The translations under genes were made by a program, and so were the position numbers. Shown piece by piece: positions 22,260-33,491 of a stretch of DNA of 64,000 bases. Each line of letters starts with the position of its first letter. Positions within the stretch are counted from its first letter, which is position 1. Origin of the DNA: Ryuthela nishihirai (Eukaryota; Arthropoda; Arachnida; Araneae; Heptathelidae); the NCBI GenBank assembly GCA_038380435.1, contig JAWZYU010000007.1:25275001-25339000 (forward strand), read 5' to 3'. The notes beneath the pieces are model-generated. The model was not told where the DNA came from. It ran no database searches and saw only the letters and a list, made by a program, of their open reading frames with translations.

Positions 22260-22605
22260 GGAACTGATCGAACAACCATCTATTTCCAAGCATGGCTCGA
22301 TTAACTACGCCCTCAAGGAGGACCTTATTATTAGGGCGCAAATTTTTCGCAGGAAATAAAGGTTAAATTCGCGGAGCAATCGCACTCAAAAACGCAAAAA
22401 TTCGCGGGAATTTCGCGGGACAAAATTGCGAAATTCGCGCATTATTTAGATTCAAAAATCATAATTATTGCACATTTGTGGCTTCTACATAAAGAAGACA
22501 ACGACAGTTGAATATAAAATAATAAAATGTAAAAATATTAAATGATTGGCTTTAATTAGATTCTACTCGCTCGTTTCCTATCAAGCATCAACGATGAATT
22601 CTGAT
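22260..22605. other. Spacer, nothing recognised
   Basis: CG-containing stretch with repeated TTCGCG motifs (22340-22440), then AT-rich DNA. No frame or family repeat assigned. Confidence 0.45.
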
Positions 22606-22610
22606 ACAGT

Positions 22611-22822
22611 ATAAATAAAAATAAATAAATACCCCCTCAAGCAGATGCTTGCCACAGAGGTCTGACAGGAGCCTGTCAGTTTATATGCCATAGTAGAAGG
22701 TCTGTGAGGATGGCAGGCCCTCAGCAGAAAAACGACACAAACAGCCATGCCTTAACTGGGATTCGAACCCAGGTCCCTTAGATCAGTTGCCAAGCGCGCT
22801 AACCACTCGGCCATGGGACGGC
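22611..22822 (-). repeat. SINE-B, full length, abutting tRNA-Asp
   Basis: On the minus strand: head GCCGTCCCATGGCCGAGTGG (A box), B box GGGTTCGAATCCCAG, body with CTGACAGGCTCCTGTCAG and GCATCTGCTTGAGG, tail TATTTATTTATTTTTATT. Its head starts one base after the T4 run that ends the tRNA-Asp gene. Confidence 0.93.
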
Positions 22823-22832
22823 TAAAAGAACA

Positions 22833-22904
22833 CTCCCCGGCGGGGAATCGAACCCCGGTCTCCCGCGTGACAGGCGGGGATACTGACCACTATACTACCG
22901 AGGA
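22833..22904 (-). tRNA. tRNA-Asp (anticodon GTC)
   Basis: 72-nt gene on the minus strand. The acceptor stem TCCTCGG pairs with CCGGGGA (one T-G wobble), followed by discriminator G. A box TAGTATAGTGGTCAGTA; anticodon stem CCCGC/GCGGG around loop CTGTCAC, anticodon GTC; T arm CGGGG-TTCGATT-CCCCG. All arms pair, no intron, and no CCA encoded, as expected in a eukaryote. TTTT follows five bases after the 3' end (22824-22827), a minimal Pol III terminator. It looks functional, unlike the many tRNA-like SINE heads around it. Confidence 0.96.
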
Positions 22905-23544
22905 AGTATAATAATACACAGTGAAAATTGCCCCTTTTATACACTGGCGATCATCTCACACAACTGCACTTATTTATATTTAGAAAGAGATTGCTCTGAA
23001 TTAACAATGTTCATTCAGACTGATAAATATGAGAGAGACCATATAGATATTTTTTGAAACAACTAGAAAAGAATCAAATTCTCGGTGTTATTTCATTCTT
23101 TCACAGTTTTTGAGCTTGAACATACTGCTCAAAATTATATTATCAACATCATTCGCAGAAATATTTACGCATTTAAGTTAATTTGGATCGAAAATTTGAC
23201 ATGCTTTATTAAAAAAAGATGTTACGGGCTGATCTGCAAAAAATCTGCAGTTTTTTTGCATCATTGAAACACTGCCCAATTTTTTTTTTCGAACACGAAC
23301 GGAGTGTGTTTTTTGCGACTGTTCGATCACATTATCGGGTTCTTCTGAGTACTTTTACTGCCAAATCGTTCATTTATTCCATTCTACATTTCCCCCAACG
23401 TATTACTCCATTAATGAAAATCATGCAGAGGAGATTTGAAGGAGATTGTCTCCTCCACCTGAGGAGTGAATGTAGGAAGTTTACAGTTTAATCTTGTAGA
23501 AACCAGTTGTTGAGGAAATGTTAAGATCACTAAAGCAAGAATCA
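22905..23544. other. AT-rich spacer, no gene seen
   Basis: Upstream region of tRNA-Asp. Nothing conserved recognised. Confidence 0.45.
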
Positions 23545-23762
23545 CACATCCACATCAGCTTTTCAACACATACGTTTTCATGCTCTCTATAATAACACCG
23601 AGTCATATATGAGAGTTGGTAAAGCATGTAGAAATTGGTTTACCATTTCTTCTGACGTTCGACATCGGCGCATTTCGTCTCCTTTCCTCTTCAGTTTGGT
23701 TATTGATTATGTTATCCGAAATTCACTGCAAGAGAATGATTTTGGGCTTGAATGGTCTAGGG
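23545..23762 (+). mobile_element. LINE-A fragment, left of the hAT insertion
   Basis: Encodes, with frame damage, the RT segment matching NIMKALYNNTESCVRVGKAC through SPFLFSLVIDYV. It stops at GGTCTAG where the hAT begins; the LINE resumes at 26761. Confidence 0.88.
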
Positions 23763-23887
23763 CAGCGGTTTCCAACCTGTGATCCGCGGTAACCTATGAG
23801 GGGGGGGGGGGTCAGCAAGAAATTCACTTTTGAGAAGAAATATTTTATGTTATGAACAGTCTTGATGTGTTACTACAGGCTGTACAG

Positions 23888-24185
23888 ACCGACAACGCAT
23901 TGTGGTACCACGATGTGTGTTCAATGTGTACACCACATATCAGGGTTTCTTTACTGTTTACCGCTCGAATGCATTTCTATCTTTTTCATTGACAGACAGA
24001 AGCATATATATACCTGGATTCGCGCTCGCGCAAGGCTTCCCCCCTGCATAGGCTTCGTCGCACCTTCTCCTTCAGCGCCCTAGCGATAGGGGGAAGCTTT
24101 GTGAGTGCGCGAGCCAAGGCATATATTATGTTCCCGTCTGTACAAATTGAATGTACGCCGAGAGATGTCACAATGCGTTGTCGGT
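23888..24185. repeat. Foldback element in the hAT 5' region
   Basis: ACCGACAACGCATTGTG (23888-23904) pairs exactly with 24169-24185. A second, imperfect inverted pair, GACAGACAGAAGCATATATA at 23991 against its complement around 24140, lies inside. Non-coding. Confidence 0.7.
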
Positions 24186-25246
24186 TTGTAGAGTGGGAAT
24201 TATCGTCAAATTATTCCGAATTTCGAACTTTGAAGCTTGTGACTGCAAGTGGTAGATGATACCTAATTATTGTTTGTTAATGTGCTTTCTGTGGTTGTTT
24301 TTTAAAATGAATATCTGGTACGTTTCTCATGAAAACTATATATTTATTTTGTTTGTAAATTATTTTCGTTTACTGTATTATGTTTTATTTTTCATAGGGT
24401 TAGTAACAATCGATCGCTGGTTGCAATCGTCAAAGTGAAAATGCGAGCCAAAGGAAATACCACAGTCACATTCAAACAAGAAAATTCGTGAATATAGCGA
24501 CGATTATTTGCCTCTTGGTGTTACTTATAATGGTTCCGTTGATAATCAAAACCCACAATGTGCTGCTTATTATGAAACATTATCCAAAATGAATGCACGA
24601 AATCAGCGAAGTTGCGGAGACATTTGGCATGAATGCTGTAAGAATAAAAACACGAATGCTATAAGAATAAGCCCATTGAATGCTTTCAAAATAAACTTCG
24701 AGAAATACGTTCTAGTGAAAAAAGTATAACAAATATTGCAATCAGTAGAAAGAATGATCAGTATCCTTGTTAATTGCAAAAAAAAGTGGGGGGGGGGGAA
24801 CCTCACAATGTAACAGAGGAAATGATTCTGCCAACTGCAAAAAGTGATGGCATCGGCTATGTTGTGAGAAAAGGAGTCAAATAATTTAATACAACCTCAT
24901 TGTCAAAGAATACAGTCAGTCGAAGAATTTAGGAAATGTCACAAAATATGAAAGGACAACTAATTATCAGAGTACGTAACAGTCAATATTATTCTCTACA
25001 ATTAGACGAAAGTGTAGATGTTGAGAATTGTGCAAATCTATTGGCTTTTATTCGCTGTGAATATACTGATAAAATTCAAGATTTTGTATTTGTGAACGAT
25101 TGAAAAAGCACACAACTGCTTTATTTATTAAATTAGATGTTTTTTATTTCTGTAAACGAAAAATCGAGTGGTCAAAATGTACAGGTGGGACTCGTGCAAT
25201 ATCAGGACAGCTTTCTGAGTTGCGAGCACTTGTTCAGGAAATTGTA

Positions 25247-25401
25247 CAGTCGCTCAAAAAACTAACCGAAAAACAATCTAACTGGCAATCTTTGTGACAC
25301 GAAGGATGCCAGATCACTAATTTCTAAAAAAAATCGTTGCCAGATATTGTTTCTGAATTCTGTAATCAACCATAGCGTTCGGATACTTTTTTGAGCGACT
25401 G
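25247..25401 (+). mobile_element. Intact Tc1-type MITE, 155 bp
   Basis: Ends CAGTCGCTCAAAAAA and TTTTTTGAGCGACTG, flanked by TA on both sides (25245-25246 and 25402-25403). It interrupts the hAT transposase between VQEIV and the next conserved block. Same family as 21477-21583. Confidence 0.9.
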
Positions 25402-25640
25402 TACATATGATTTGTTGGAATCACTGCGTCACACACCGATGATCATAGTTGCTAAAAATATGCCCGAAAAATTGAAAACAGTTTTTGATGAAACAGTAAA
25501 GTTGTCAATTACATTAAGGACCTAGCACTAAATTCCCGTATATTCAATGTGCTTTGTCAAGAAATGGGCAGCTATCACAATTAACTTCTCCTACATGCTG
25601 GAGTGCCCAGGTTATCGCGCGGAAAAGTATTGAATCGCGT

Positions 25641-25781
25641 AGTAAAGAATCACAGGATGTGTCCTGTGACATGGAACTCATGAAATAATAAGCTGAAAAA
25701 AAATTGGCTTTGTCATGAGTGGGATTCGAACCCACGTCTCCAGGAAATATGCCTGTTATGCTATCACAACACCACCAATTT
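25641..25781 (-). repeat. Small tRNA-like SINE in the hAT
   Basis: Minus strand starts with a tRNA-like block (25711-25781): A-box region GTTGTGATAGCATAAC, perfect T arm GTGGG-TTCGAAT-CCCAC, then an A-rich-flanked tail. The acceptor stem does not pair, so it is not a tRNA gene. Imperfect flanks TGAATCGCGT and TGATTCACGT (8 of 10) mark the insertion into the transposase frame. Confidence 0.7.
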
Positions 25782-26760
25782 TGATTCACGTGATGAAATT
25801 CGAATTTTTTAATTAATGAATCATTTTCTTTGAGTGATCGTTTGAATGATTTTAAATGGTTGTGTATTGTTGTGTACTTGGCAGATATTTTCGGATACAT
25901 GAATGAACTTACTTTAATAAGCCTACAGTGTGCATCTGTAACAATTAATGTTGAAAACAGTATCGAAGCAATGATAAAGAAATTAGACCTATGGTCCCAT
26001 CATCTTTGCAACAATATTTACTCGAATTATCCGATGTTCAATGATTTTTATAGAAACCACAAAAAGATTACTGATGACATACGAAAAGATTTCATTGAGC
26101 ATTTGAATACATTGAAAAGTAATTTTAGGAAACATTTTCCTTCCCCTGATTCCAATAATAAATGGATTAAAGATCCATTTAATAAAGGTGTAAAAAATCA
26201 TAAAAGGCTTAACAAGTAATGAAGAAAACAGCTTGGTGGAGATTTGTGACAGTTCGTTAAAACTATTGTTTATCAAATATAATTTGACTGACGTTTGGTT
26301 ACATTTACGCTCTGAATATGCAGAACTATCAAACAAGGCGTTGAAACATTTAATGCTATTTGCTACGACTTATTTGTGCGAACGGACTTTTTCAGCACTT
26401 TTATAGAACAAGTAAAAAATATAGAAACAGACTAAATGTGGAACCTGATTTGAGAGTGCATGTTGGCACAATTGAGCCAAACATTTCTGAACTTGTTTCC
26501 GTCAAACATCAACCTTCAACTAAATAAAATATAATGTTGTTTTTAATTTATTGTAACTGCATATTAAAAAAAACGTTGTTGGTATAGATTCTTTTTTCAT
26601 AAAACCTATTCCTTTTTCTAGTATTCCAAGTACAGGATGCAAAAACACAGGGCTATAATTTAAGATAAAACTAGTCAACACCATACCCCTCCACATGGGT
26701 CAGCGGTATTTTTCAAATTAAAATAATGATCCTCCGCTTTCAAAAGGTTGAGGACCACTG

Positions 26761-27573
26761 GTCTAGAGATCTGAAAATTTCTGATTTAGATTATGCTGAT
26801 GATTTATCCCCTTTTGGAAAAGGTGTTGATGAGGTGAACTCTTTCAATAGAGCTGGTAGAGTAGGTTTGATGATAATTAGGGAGAAAATTAAAGTGATGA
26901 AAATATTGGTCAGGCAGGCTGTGGTTCAGTTTATCTGAATGATTGCACTCTTGAGCAAATGTCTGAGTTTAATTATCTTGACAGTTATGTAACAGACACT
27001 GGTGATGTGCGGCATGAGATTGGCAGACGATTAGGGGTTGGCGTTGGAACTTTTAAGAATCTATGCAGAGTGTGGAGAAATAGGCGTACATACCTAAACA
27101 CTAAAATTAGACTGTATAATAATTTGGTTCTTTCTGGAGTTAGTTATGGTAATGAAATTTTGACCCCTTGTAAGCAATATAGCAGAAAAGATGTTTTGGA
27201 TATTAGATGTTTACCCACACTCTTGGCATTAGGTGGTTCGACTTTGTAACTAATGATGAGGTTAGTCAAAGGAGTCGGCATCCTCCTTTAAGCAGCATAT
27301 TGTGCAGAGAGAAACTCTGTTGGTTTGGCCATGTTGCCCGTATGGATAATTATAGATTAGCTAATAGGGTTATGAACAGTGTGCCTAAAAGCTTCAGAAA
27401 GAAGGGGAGACCTAGGATGCGGTGGACCGACAATGTCAAACAGGGCCTTATTAGAATTGGTGTGCAGTGGCCAGATGCAGCAGATGTAGCTCAGGACAGA
27501 CATGCTTGGAAAACTAAATTCCACCGTCTGGTTGAACCTCTGTAGCCCATGGCTGCTTGAGGATGATGATGAC
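26761..27573 (+). mobile_element. LINE-A fragment, right of the hAT insertion
   Basis: Resumes LINE-A: ISDLDYADDL (RT YADD box, about 26775), FNYLDSYVTD, KIRLYNNLVLSGVSYGNE, LCWFGHVARM, RKKGRPRMRWTDNVKQG, then CCCATGGCTGCTTGAGG and (GAT)n ending near 27573. Frames shift at about 26935 and 27210. Confidence 0.92.
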
Positions 27574-28264
27574 GTTTTCATATATTTCAGAAAAAATAGC
27601 ATAAGGAATACGTGAAAAATCGGAAATTTACTCAAACTGACTATTTCCTTGTGTGACTTATCAGAATTTTCTAATCTTCATATTGTTCAAAATACGAAAA
27701 GTCACATAATTTTAGGAGAAAAAAAAAGCAACCATCAAAGTACGGAATCGTGAAAAAAATATTGAAATTCTTGAAAACCTTTCAACTGTAATTTGCGATA
27801 ATTGTCGTGGAAATACGCCCCGCGAAAAATTTACAATCCTACTCATTATTATTAAGAAGTGATGTATTTAGTATTTTTTGGAAAGAACACAATAAAGGAA
27901 AGAAAGAAGCAGAGAGATGATAGAATGACAAATTTAAAGGTAATGAAAGTTTAGACCCCCCCCCCCCGTTATGAATCTCTTATTTCTACAACATACCTAA
28001 TATTATTATTATTTTTTTTAGCGCGACTGTAGATAAAACTAGCTTTGAAACATCTGGAACTCCTTATAATTTAATTAATATCTTTTAACCATGTAAAAAT
28101 ACTGACTTGGTTTTTATATTTCTTGAGTGAAATTATAGATGTAGCTTTAAAGAAAGCAATAAATAAGAAAAATGTTACGTCTGGTAAATAGCTGAAATCT
28201 TTTTCTCCCTCTCACCAAAATATTTAATTTGTAATATTCATTTTGTTGTAAGTAATTGCTCATA
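27574..28264. other. AT-rich spacer, no gene seen
   Basis: Contains a C-run near 27957-27967. No conserved frame or family repeat. Confidence 0.45.
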
Positions 28265-28355
28265 AACCGAAGTGGTCTCTTTCCTCACAGGTTTTCCTAA
28301 AGGAGTATTAAACTGACAGACTCCTGTGAAAAAGAACTTCTTGAGGAAGTATTTT
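28265..28355 (+). repeat. Old SINE-B remnant
   Basis: TTAAACTGACAGACTCCTGT and CTTCTTGAGGAAGTATTTTT line up with the SINE-B body and end. The head is not recognisable. Confidence 0.45.
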
Positions 28356-29590
28356 TTGTTTCTATCAGATAACTTGCCACTGATCGAGGGGGGGGGGAGA
28401 GTCAGGTGTAGATTTCGTCTGGCGCCAAAAAAACTGTTATTTTTGGCCCTGGTCCCAAGAACGACATGCTATGAGTTAAGCCCTCCAATCGAAAACGGCG
28501 GAACAGAAATGTTACTTCGAAATTGCAACGCCTGTAATTCAGTTGATGACATCGCTACACGAAATTTAATCTTAGAATATATTTTTTACTTTTTAATTCC
28601 TAGTGGATGCTATTTGGCGAGGTAAAAATTCAAAGATTTTCGAATGTTATTGAAACACGTTCAGGAACTCGGACGTGACCGGCCTTTTGAAACAGACAAT
28701 TTTGTTCTAAAACTTAATTTTGCGCAAGCCTGATGACATTTCACCTGACACCAGAAACGGACAAAGAAGAGGATAACGCAGCAGACTGCATAAAAGGCAA
28801 AATGTGCCCTTAACTGGCGTAGTGATTAAGGATGTAGCTACTGTTCCGACAGCTAAACATTGTGTTCTTATTACTAGTGTGGATGCACAAATGGATAGGC
28901 AGATAATTAATTAAATTTAATAAATGAATGGAAGTAAAAAAATACACGATTCGTACAGTGCAAAACGAAACACACACAAAAAGAGGGGAGAAGTGTCTAT
29001 ATTTCGTGTAGACAGAATTTCGCGTTAGCAGTATATTGATGAATACGTTGCATTATTGACTCCTAACGCTATTCATCGCTTAGTCGCATTTTGAGAATGA
29101 AGATTAAAAATCTCTCTTTTTTTTGTGCGCATTTTAATGTTAAAGATTAAAAATCTGGTAAGTGAGTCCATCCAGCCTTCATTAGGAATGTTATTCCCAG
29201 TTAAAGATTAAAAAAGATCGACAATCTGAAAGGATTACGAGAAACTATCGTCGTACTCAGCAGATGAAGTTATCAACCTGTGTCTCAGGTGTCGAGTCTG
29301 AAACACAAAAGCGTTTTTACAGCAACGGTTAAATTTCTAATTAGCAAGGAATTTGAGACTTTCAAAATTTATCGAAGAGTGGTTGGGATTACGTCTATCG
29401 ATCCTTTATAAATTTCTTGTTATCTAAAGAATTTTGAATAGGATTTTATTCGTCGAACCCTTGGATACCTATCCAAAGAAATAATACCACAGTATGGATT
29501 AAAACAGGCTGAAAAGAAATATAAAACCCTAAAAAAAACTAATCAGAATCTGCATTTGAGCTCTTTTACTATTAGAAATATGATATAAAA
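28356..29590. other. AT-rich spacer, no gene seen
   Basis: The phrase TTAAAGATTAAAAATC recurs loosely near 29100, 29140 and 29200, and again after 29940, a weak repetition of unknown meaning. No gene recognised. Confidence 0.4.
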
Positions 29591-29793
29591 GAAAAATAAA
29601 CACCCCCTCAAGCAGCTGCTTGCCACAGAGGCGTGACAGGAGCCTGTCACAGTTTATATGCCATAGTAGAAGGTCTGTGAGGATGGCAGGACCTCAGCAG
29701 AAAAAGAGCACGACCATGCCTTATTCGGGGCTTGAACCCAGGTCCCTTAGATCAGTAGCCATGCGCGCTAACCACTCGGCCACGAGACGGCAG
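29591..29793 (-). repeat. SINE-B, full length
   Basis: Reverse copy: AAATAAACACCCCCTCAAGC at the tail, B box GGGCTTGAACCCAGG, head GGCCGAGTGGTTAGCGCGC on the minus strand. A partner 3' end in opposite orientation follows at 29877. Confidence 0.92.
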
Positions 29794-29876
29794 AAATGTA
29801 ATACAGCATAAAAATTAATAAGGATATCAGGACTCTTATTAAATCATTTCCTATTTAAAAACTTGAAAATTAAATA

Positions 29877-29935
29877 CTCAGACCTCTGTGGCAAGCAGCT
29901 GCTTGAGGGGGTATTTATTTTATTCTTTTATCTCT
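29877..29935 (+). repeat. SINE-B 3' end only
   Basis: CAGACCTCTGTGGCAAGCAG, CTGCTTGAGGGGG and a TATTTATTTTATT tail. With the reverse copy just to the left it makes an inverted pair of about 45 bp separated by the rest of that SINE. Confidence 0.85.
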
Positions 29936-31275
29936 CTTCAAAAAAACATATTAAAGATTAAAAAGCCTATTATTTTCACAACAATCACTCCATAAAAGTC
30001 TTTTTCAATAAAAATCGATAACAAAAATTAGAAAATTTCCCATTAAGGGATTTTTTTTCGTATTATTCGTTTCGCATTGAAAGATTATTTAGACATGTAA
30101 AAATATTGTCAACGGAACGGATCAAACATAAGTAACATATCAATTGATATTTCGCCTTATCCGTTTTCGTTTGTACTTTTTGATGATTTGGTTTCCAAAT
30201 AAATGAATGAATGAAACAAATGACCGGAAAGGTGATTCAATGTCATATATGCCAATTATGATGCATATAGACAATATTTAATTAATGAATGATATTTCTT
30301 CCATCTACTTTTTTTGATAAATCTGCATCAAAAAACAAACACAGATTCCTTTTCTTCCTGTCTAGAAAAGCTAGAGAAATCAATTTTCGTTAAATTAAAA
30401 AAATTTCGGAAAGCTGCAAAAAAAAACAATTTTCGTGAAAAAAAAAAGCTTCGAAGGAAATGGAAGTTAACTTGGAAAGGAAGGATAACATGGAAAAGAA
30501 TTTGAGTAGTGTAAAGTTGTTCACAGAGCGACTTGAAATAAATTTAATGTATTGTAAAACAAAAATTGTGCAATTGAACTCTAGAATCCAACTGTCAAGC
30601 TTCGTAAACGTAAGTTTATCTTTGCAAGAATCAGAAAATGACAAGTTTACCAGTTTGAATTGTTGCCTCAAATAAAATGTAAATACAGTTGAGTATTTTA
30701 TATCTTTCGTTGTTTTTTATCACTCAATATTTATGGTTGCTCTTGCGTTTCATTTCTGCGCTATATATTTGATTTGTTTCTTAATATTTTATTATGGATT
30801 TTTTTTTACCGTTTTAATTCTACGGTGCAGAAATTTTACTTCTTTGAAAGAGGCAATAGGACAGTTCTCAAACCTTTACCTAGTGAAGTTAGAAAGCAAG
30901 AAAATAAGTTTTGTATTACATATTCTGTAAAAAAGTTAAAACAGTATAAAAACTATTATATCGAGCACTCCGATTATGTTAACTTTAAAGGAAAATTGGA
31001 AACGGGTAAATATTTTTGACGGAAAAAATAAGTTTAGGCGACATACATTTTTACGAAATTAACATAACTTGAAGAACTGATGTTATGGTGAATTTTTTAC
31101 ATGTGGTCTCTTAGAGCATTTGCAGGAAAATAAATAACACTGGTTTACAAGGTTTTTATAACATGAACAATTACAGCTGCCTTTAACTATTTTTCAGGTG
31201 CTGATTTCAGATCTGTCCTTTAAAAATGGCTAGCACGTCACTTTTTTTGTTATTGGTCATTTTGACTCCTATTAA
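29936..31275. other. AT-rich spacer with low-complexity frames
   Basis: Lys-rich and Phe-rich frames at 30314-31019 have no conserved motif, and I do not regard them as genes. Confidence 0.4.
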
Positions 31276-31277
31276 GA

Positions 31278-31312
31278 TCTTCCTATACCAACACCTCCAG
31301 GCAACTGGGAGG
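31278..31312 (+). repeat. Detached copy of a segment of the downstream gene
   Basis: GATCTTCCTATACCAACACC matches GATCTTCCTATATTAACACC at about 31858, inside the broken gene at 31465-32880, and similarity continues through CAACTG. The small copy lies about 190 bp upstream of that gene's ATG. Confidence 0.65.
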
Positions 31313-31464
31313 ATACTAGATATTTTACTTTTTGTGGCTGGCAACACTGATTGCCAAGTGGGAGAACACTTGTAACTGTAACCTAACCTTACACGCCATT
31401 CTTGTTGTTTTCATTGTAGGAGGAACACGTGCTGTACGTTGAAGAGTGAATTTTGTGCTTTTAA

Positions 31465-32880
31465 ATGGCACAAAGGCAGCGTCGCGGATGTGTTAATGTG
31501 CCGGATAAGATTTGTTATGTGTGTGGAAATCATATTTTAAAATCCAAGGGTCGTTCTCTGACAAAGATTGTGAAGAAAGCCTATAACGTGTATTTTGGAT
31601 GTCATGTTGGAGATCAGGGCAAAAAATGGGCTCCACATGTGTGCTGCATTTCGTGCTTTGTTGGCCTGAGTGAATAGTTGAAAGGTAAGATAAAATCCAT
31701 GCCCTTTGTAGTTCCAATAGTTTGGCGTGAGCCAACAACTCACTTGCATGATTGTTCTTTTTGTTTAACTAAAGTGTTAGGCTTTTCAAAAAAGAACAAA
31801 AGCAAATTACAATATCCAAAAGTGCCTTCAGCCATAAGGCCAGTTCCTCATGGAGAAGATCTTCCTATATTAACACCTCTAACCAACTGAGATGAGTTGG
31901 ATTCACATTCATCAGAGGAAACTTTGAAGTACATACAAATCCTGATCCGACATACACCCCTAAAAAGTAAGACGAGCCTCATGTGATTCAACAAAATGAA
32001 CTAAATGATCTTGTTCCGAGAGCTAGGACTTTCCAAAAAACAAGCTGAGGTTTTAGGTTCAAGACTTCAAGAATGGAATCTTCTGCCCAATGGTTCCAGA
32101 ATTTCTCTGTTCAGAAAGAGAAATTTGGCTTTATCTGCTTATTACGAAATGCAAGATAGTTTGTGTTTCTGCACAGATATTTCAGGGCTGATGGAAGAAA
32201 TTGGAACGACTCTAAGGAATGGCATCTATTTATAGATTCGTCAAAATTCAGCTTAAAATAAGCCCTTTTGCATAAAGGAAACCAGAAACCTTCCATTCCA
32301 GTGACACACGCAGTGGGAATGAAGGAAACTTATGAAAGCTTGGAAAAATACTCACTGCTGTGAAATATGATCAGTTTAAGTGGACAATATGTTGTGACCT
32401 AAAAGTAACATCTTTCTTGCTCGGGCTTCAAGGAGGCTTCACAAAATTTTGCTGTTTTCTGTGTATGTGGGACAGTAGGCCAGAAAGGAACACTATAAAA
32501 CAAAAGACTGGCCGGAAAGATGTTTTTATTTGTGGAAAGAGTAATGCGAGGTATAAGCCTCTAGTTGACCCCTCTGATGTTCTGCTCCCACCACTACACA
32601 TCAAACTGAGGCTCATAAAAAACTTTGTAAAGGCTATGGACAAAACTGGTAAAGGGTTTTTGCACTTGAAGGAAAAATGTCGAAAACTAAGTGATGCCAA
32701 ACTCAAATAAGGGATCTTTGTTGGTCCTGAGATCAGGAAGCTACTGAATGATACTGTCTTCGAAGAAAAACTGAATATGAAGGAGCGCGCTGCATGGAAA
32801 TCCTTCACGTCTGTGGTCCAGGGTAACCCTGGACCTCAGACGGACCCCCTTATTGGACAACCTGGACCCCCTTATTCCTA
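31465..32880 (+). pseudogene. Broken gene of an unnamed Cys-rich family
   Basis: Starts at an ATG (31465) with MAQRQRRGCVNVPDKICYVCG; the N-terminus has paired cysteines (CYVCG, then HVCCISC about 45 residues on; a zinc module is likely). Then MPFVVPIVWREP, HDCSFCLTKVLGF, IRPVPHGEDLP, ELGLSKKQAEVLGSRLQEWN, and in a shifted frame LLGLQGGFTKFCCFLCMWDS, VLLPPLHIKLRLIKNF, KLSDAKLK and GIFVGPEIRKLL. Order and single-exon form resemble a family I have seen repeated in arthropod gene sets, but I cannot give it a function. In-frame stops at about 31675, 31889, 32233 and 32708; one shift near 32250-32330. Repetition plus lack of introns suggests a transposon or retrocopy link (inference). Confidence 0.6.
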
Positions 32881-33490
32881 CAAATAGTATTACAATAGTA
32901 ATAGCATAATTTCTCTATAATTCTTACAATCTCTACTCAAAGAATAAAATAAGGCATTTTATTATACTCAATAAGTGGCATTATCATATTTGCGAATAAA
33001 CCTGTAATCTATCAAGAATAACCTTACCAATTCCTTAAACACGCTAAATATAATTATACACCAAATGACTTTCTCCAGGATTATTGTCATGAAGTACTAT
33101 AAAACCGCAGCTAAGTATACTAGTCTCTCAAAACCAATTCTTTTCAGACATTGATTACTACACATCAGACGATGAATTCTTCCCTTTTCTTACTAGTTTA
33201 CTAACAAGATCCACACTAATAAACTTATTTATCATCCCGCACACCCACCAAATAAAAAACATTTCTTCTTTAGACTATCGTGCACAGACTAAATCAAACT
33301 ACTTTTTCTTTCACACTAATTCTTCCTAAATGCAACTCTCTTAATCTTTGTTTTATTTAAGTTATTGTTCGAGTTGGTTTGTGACGTAATTCTCACGCTG
33401 TACGATACAGCACATCACGGTTTCATTGTTGCTCGTTCATCTGTTGTAACAATAGTGTTGTAACAATAGCTGTACATTCACATAATAGGA
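32881..33490. repeat. Repeat family R, copy 2
   Basis: Shares in order with the 38590-39640 and 55930-56415 copies: AGAATAACCTTACCAATTCC, TTTTCAGACATTGATTACTA, CTATCGTGCACAGA, GTGACGTAATTCTCACGCTG and GCTCGTTCATCTGT. No coding capacity. Confidence 0.8.
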
Positions 33491-33491
33491 A

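Larger units (their letters stand above)
24480..26525 (+). pseudogene. BED-finger hAT transposase (ZBED5-like), broken
   Basis: Transposase remnant of the type related to vertebrate ZBED5/FAM200. In order: a decayed BED-finger region (YLPLGVTYNGS, NPQCAAYYETLSKMNA; 24508-24620), the catalytic-region motif LQLDESVDVENCANLLAF (about 25010), GTRAISGQLSELRALVQ (25195), NSRIFNVLCQEMGSYH (about 25540), a stretch matching LSDRLNDFKWLCIVVYLADIF (25832; the motif runs on), and the C-terminal hAT dimerisation block with LMLFATTYLCERTFSALL (26350) and NRLNVEPDLRV (26430). Stops and shifts are frequent, and two insertions interrupt it. hAT transposases are normally about 600-700 codons and the remnants cover that length. 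Confidence 0.85.
23763..26760 (+). mobile_element. 3.0-kb hAT transposon with TIRs and 8-bp TSD
   Basis: Left end CAGCGGTTTCCAACCTGTG; right end complement CAGTGGTCCTCAACCTTTTG. Host octamers GTCTAGGG (23755-23762) and GTCTAGAG (26761-26768) match at seven of eight positions. It contains a decayed BED-type transposase and three further insertions: a foldback element, a Tc1-type MITE and a small tRNA-like SINE. Inserted in LINE-A. Confidence 0.92.

Noticed and set aside
25711..25781. Possible tRNA gene on the minus strand
   Set aside because: The T arm is perfect but the acceptor stem does not pair and the D arm is poor. Flanks suggest a small SINE insertion.
30314..31019. Lys/Glu-rich frames resembling a coiled-coil protein
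   Set aside because: Composition follows from A-rich DNA. Overlapping frames on both strands are equally long and none has conserved motifs.
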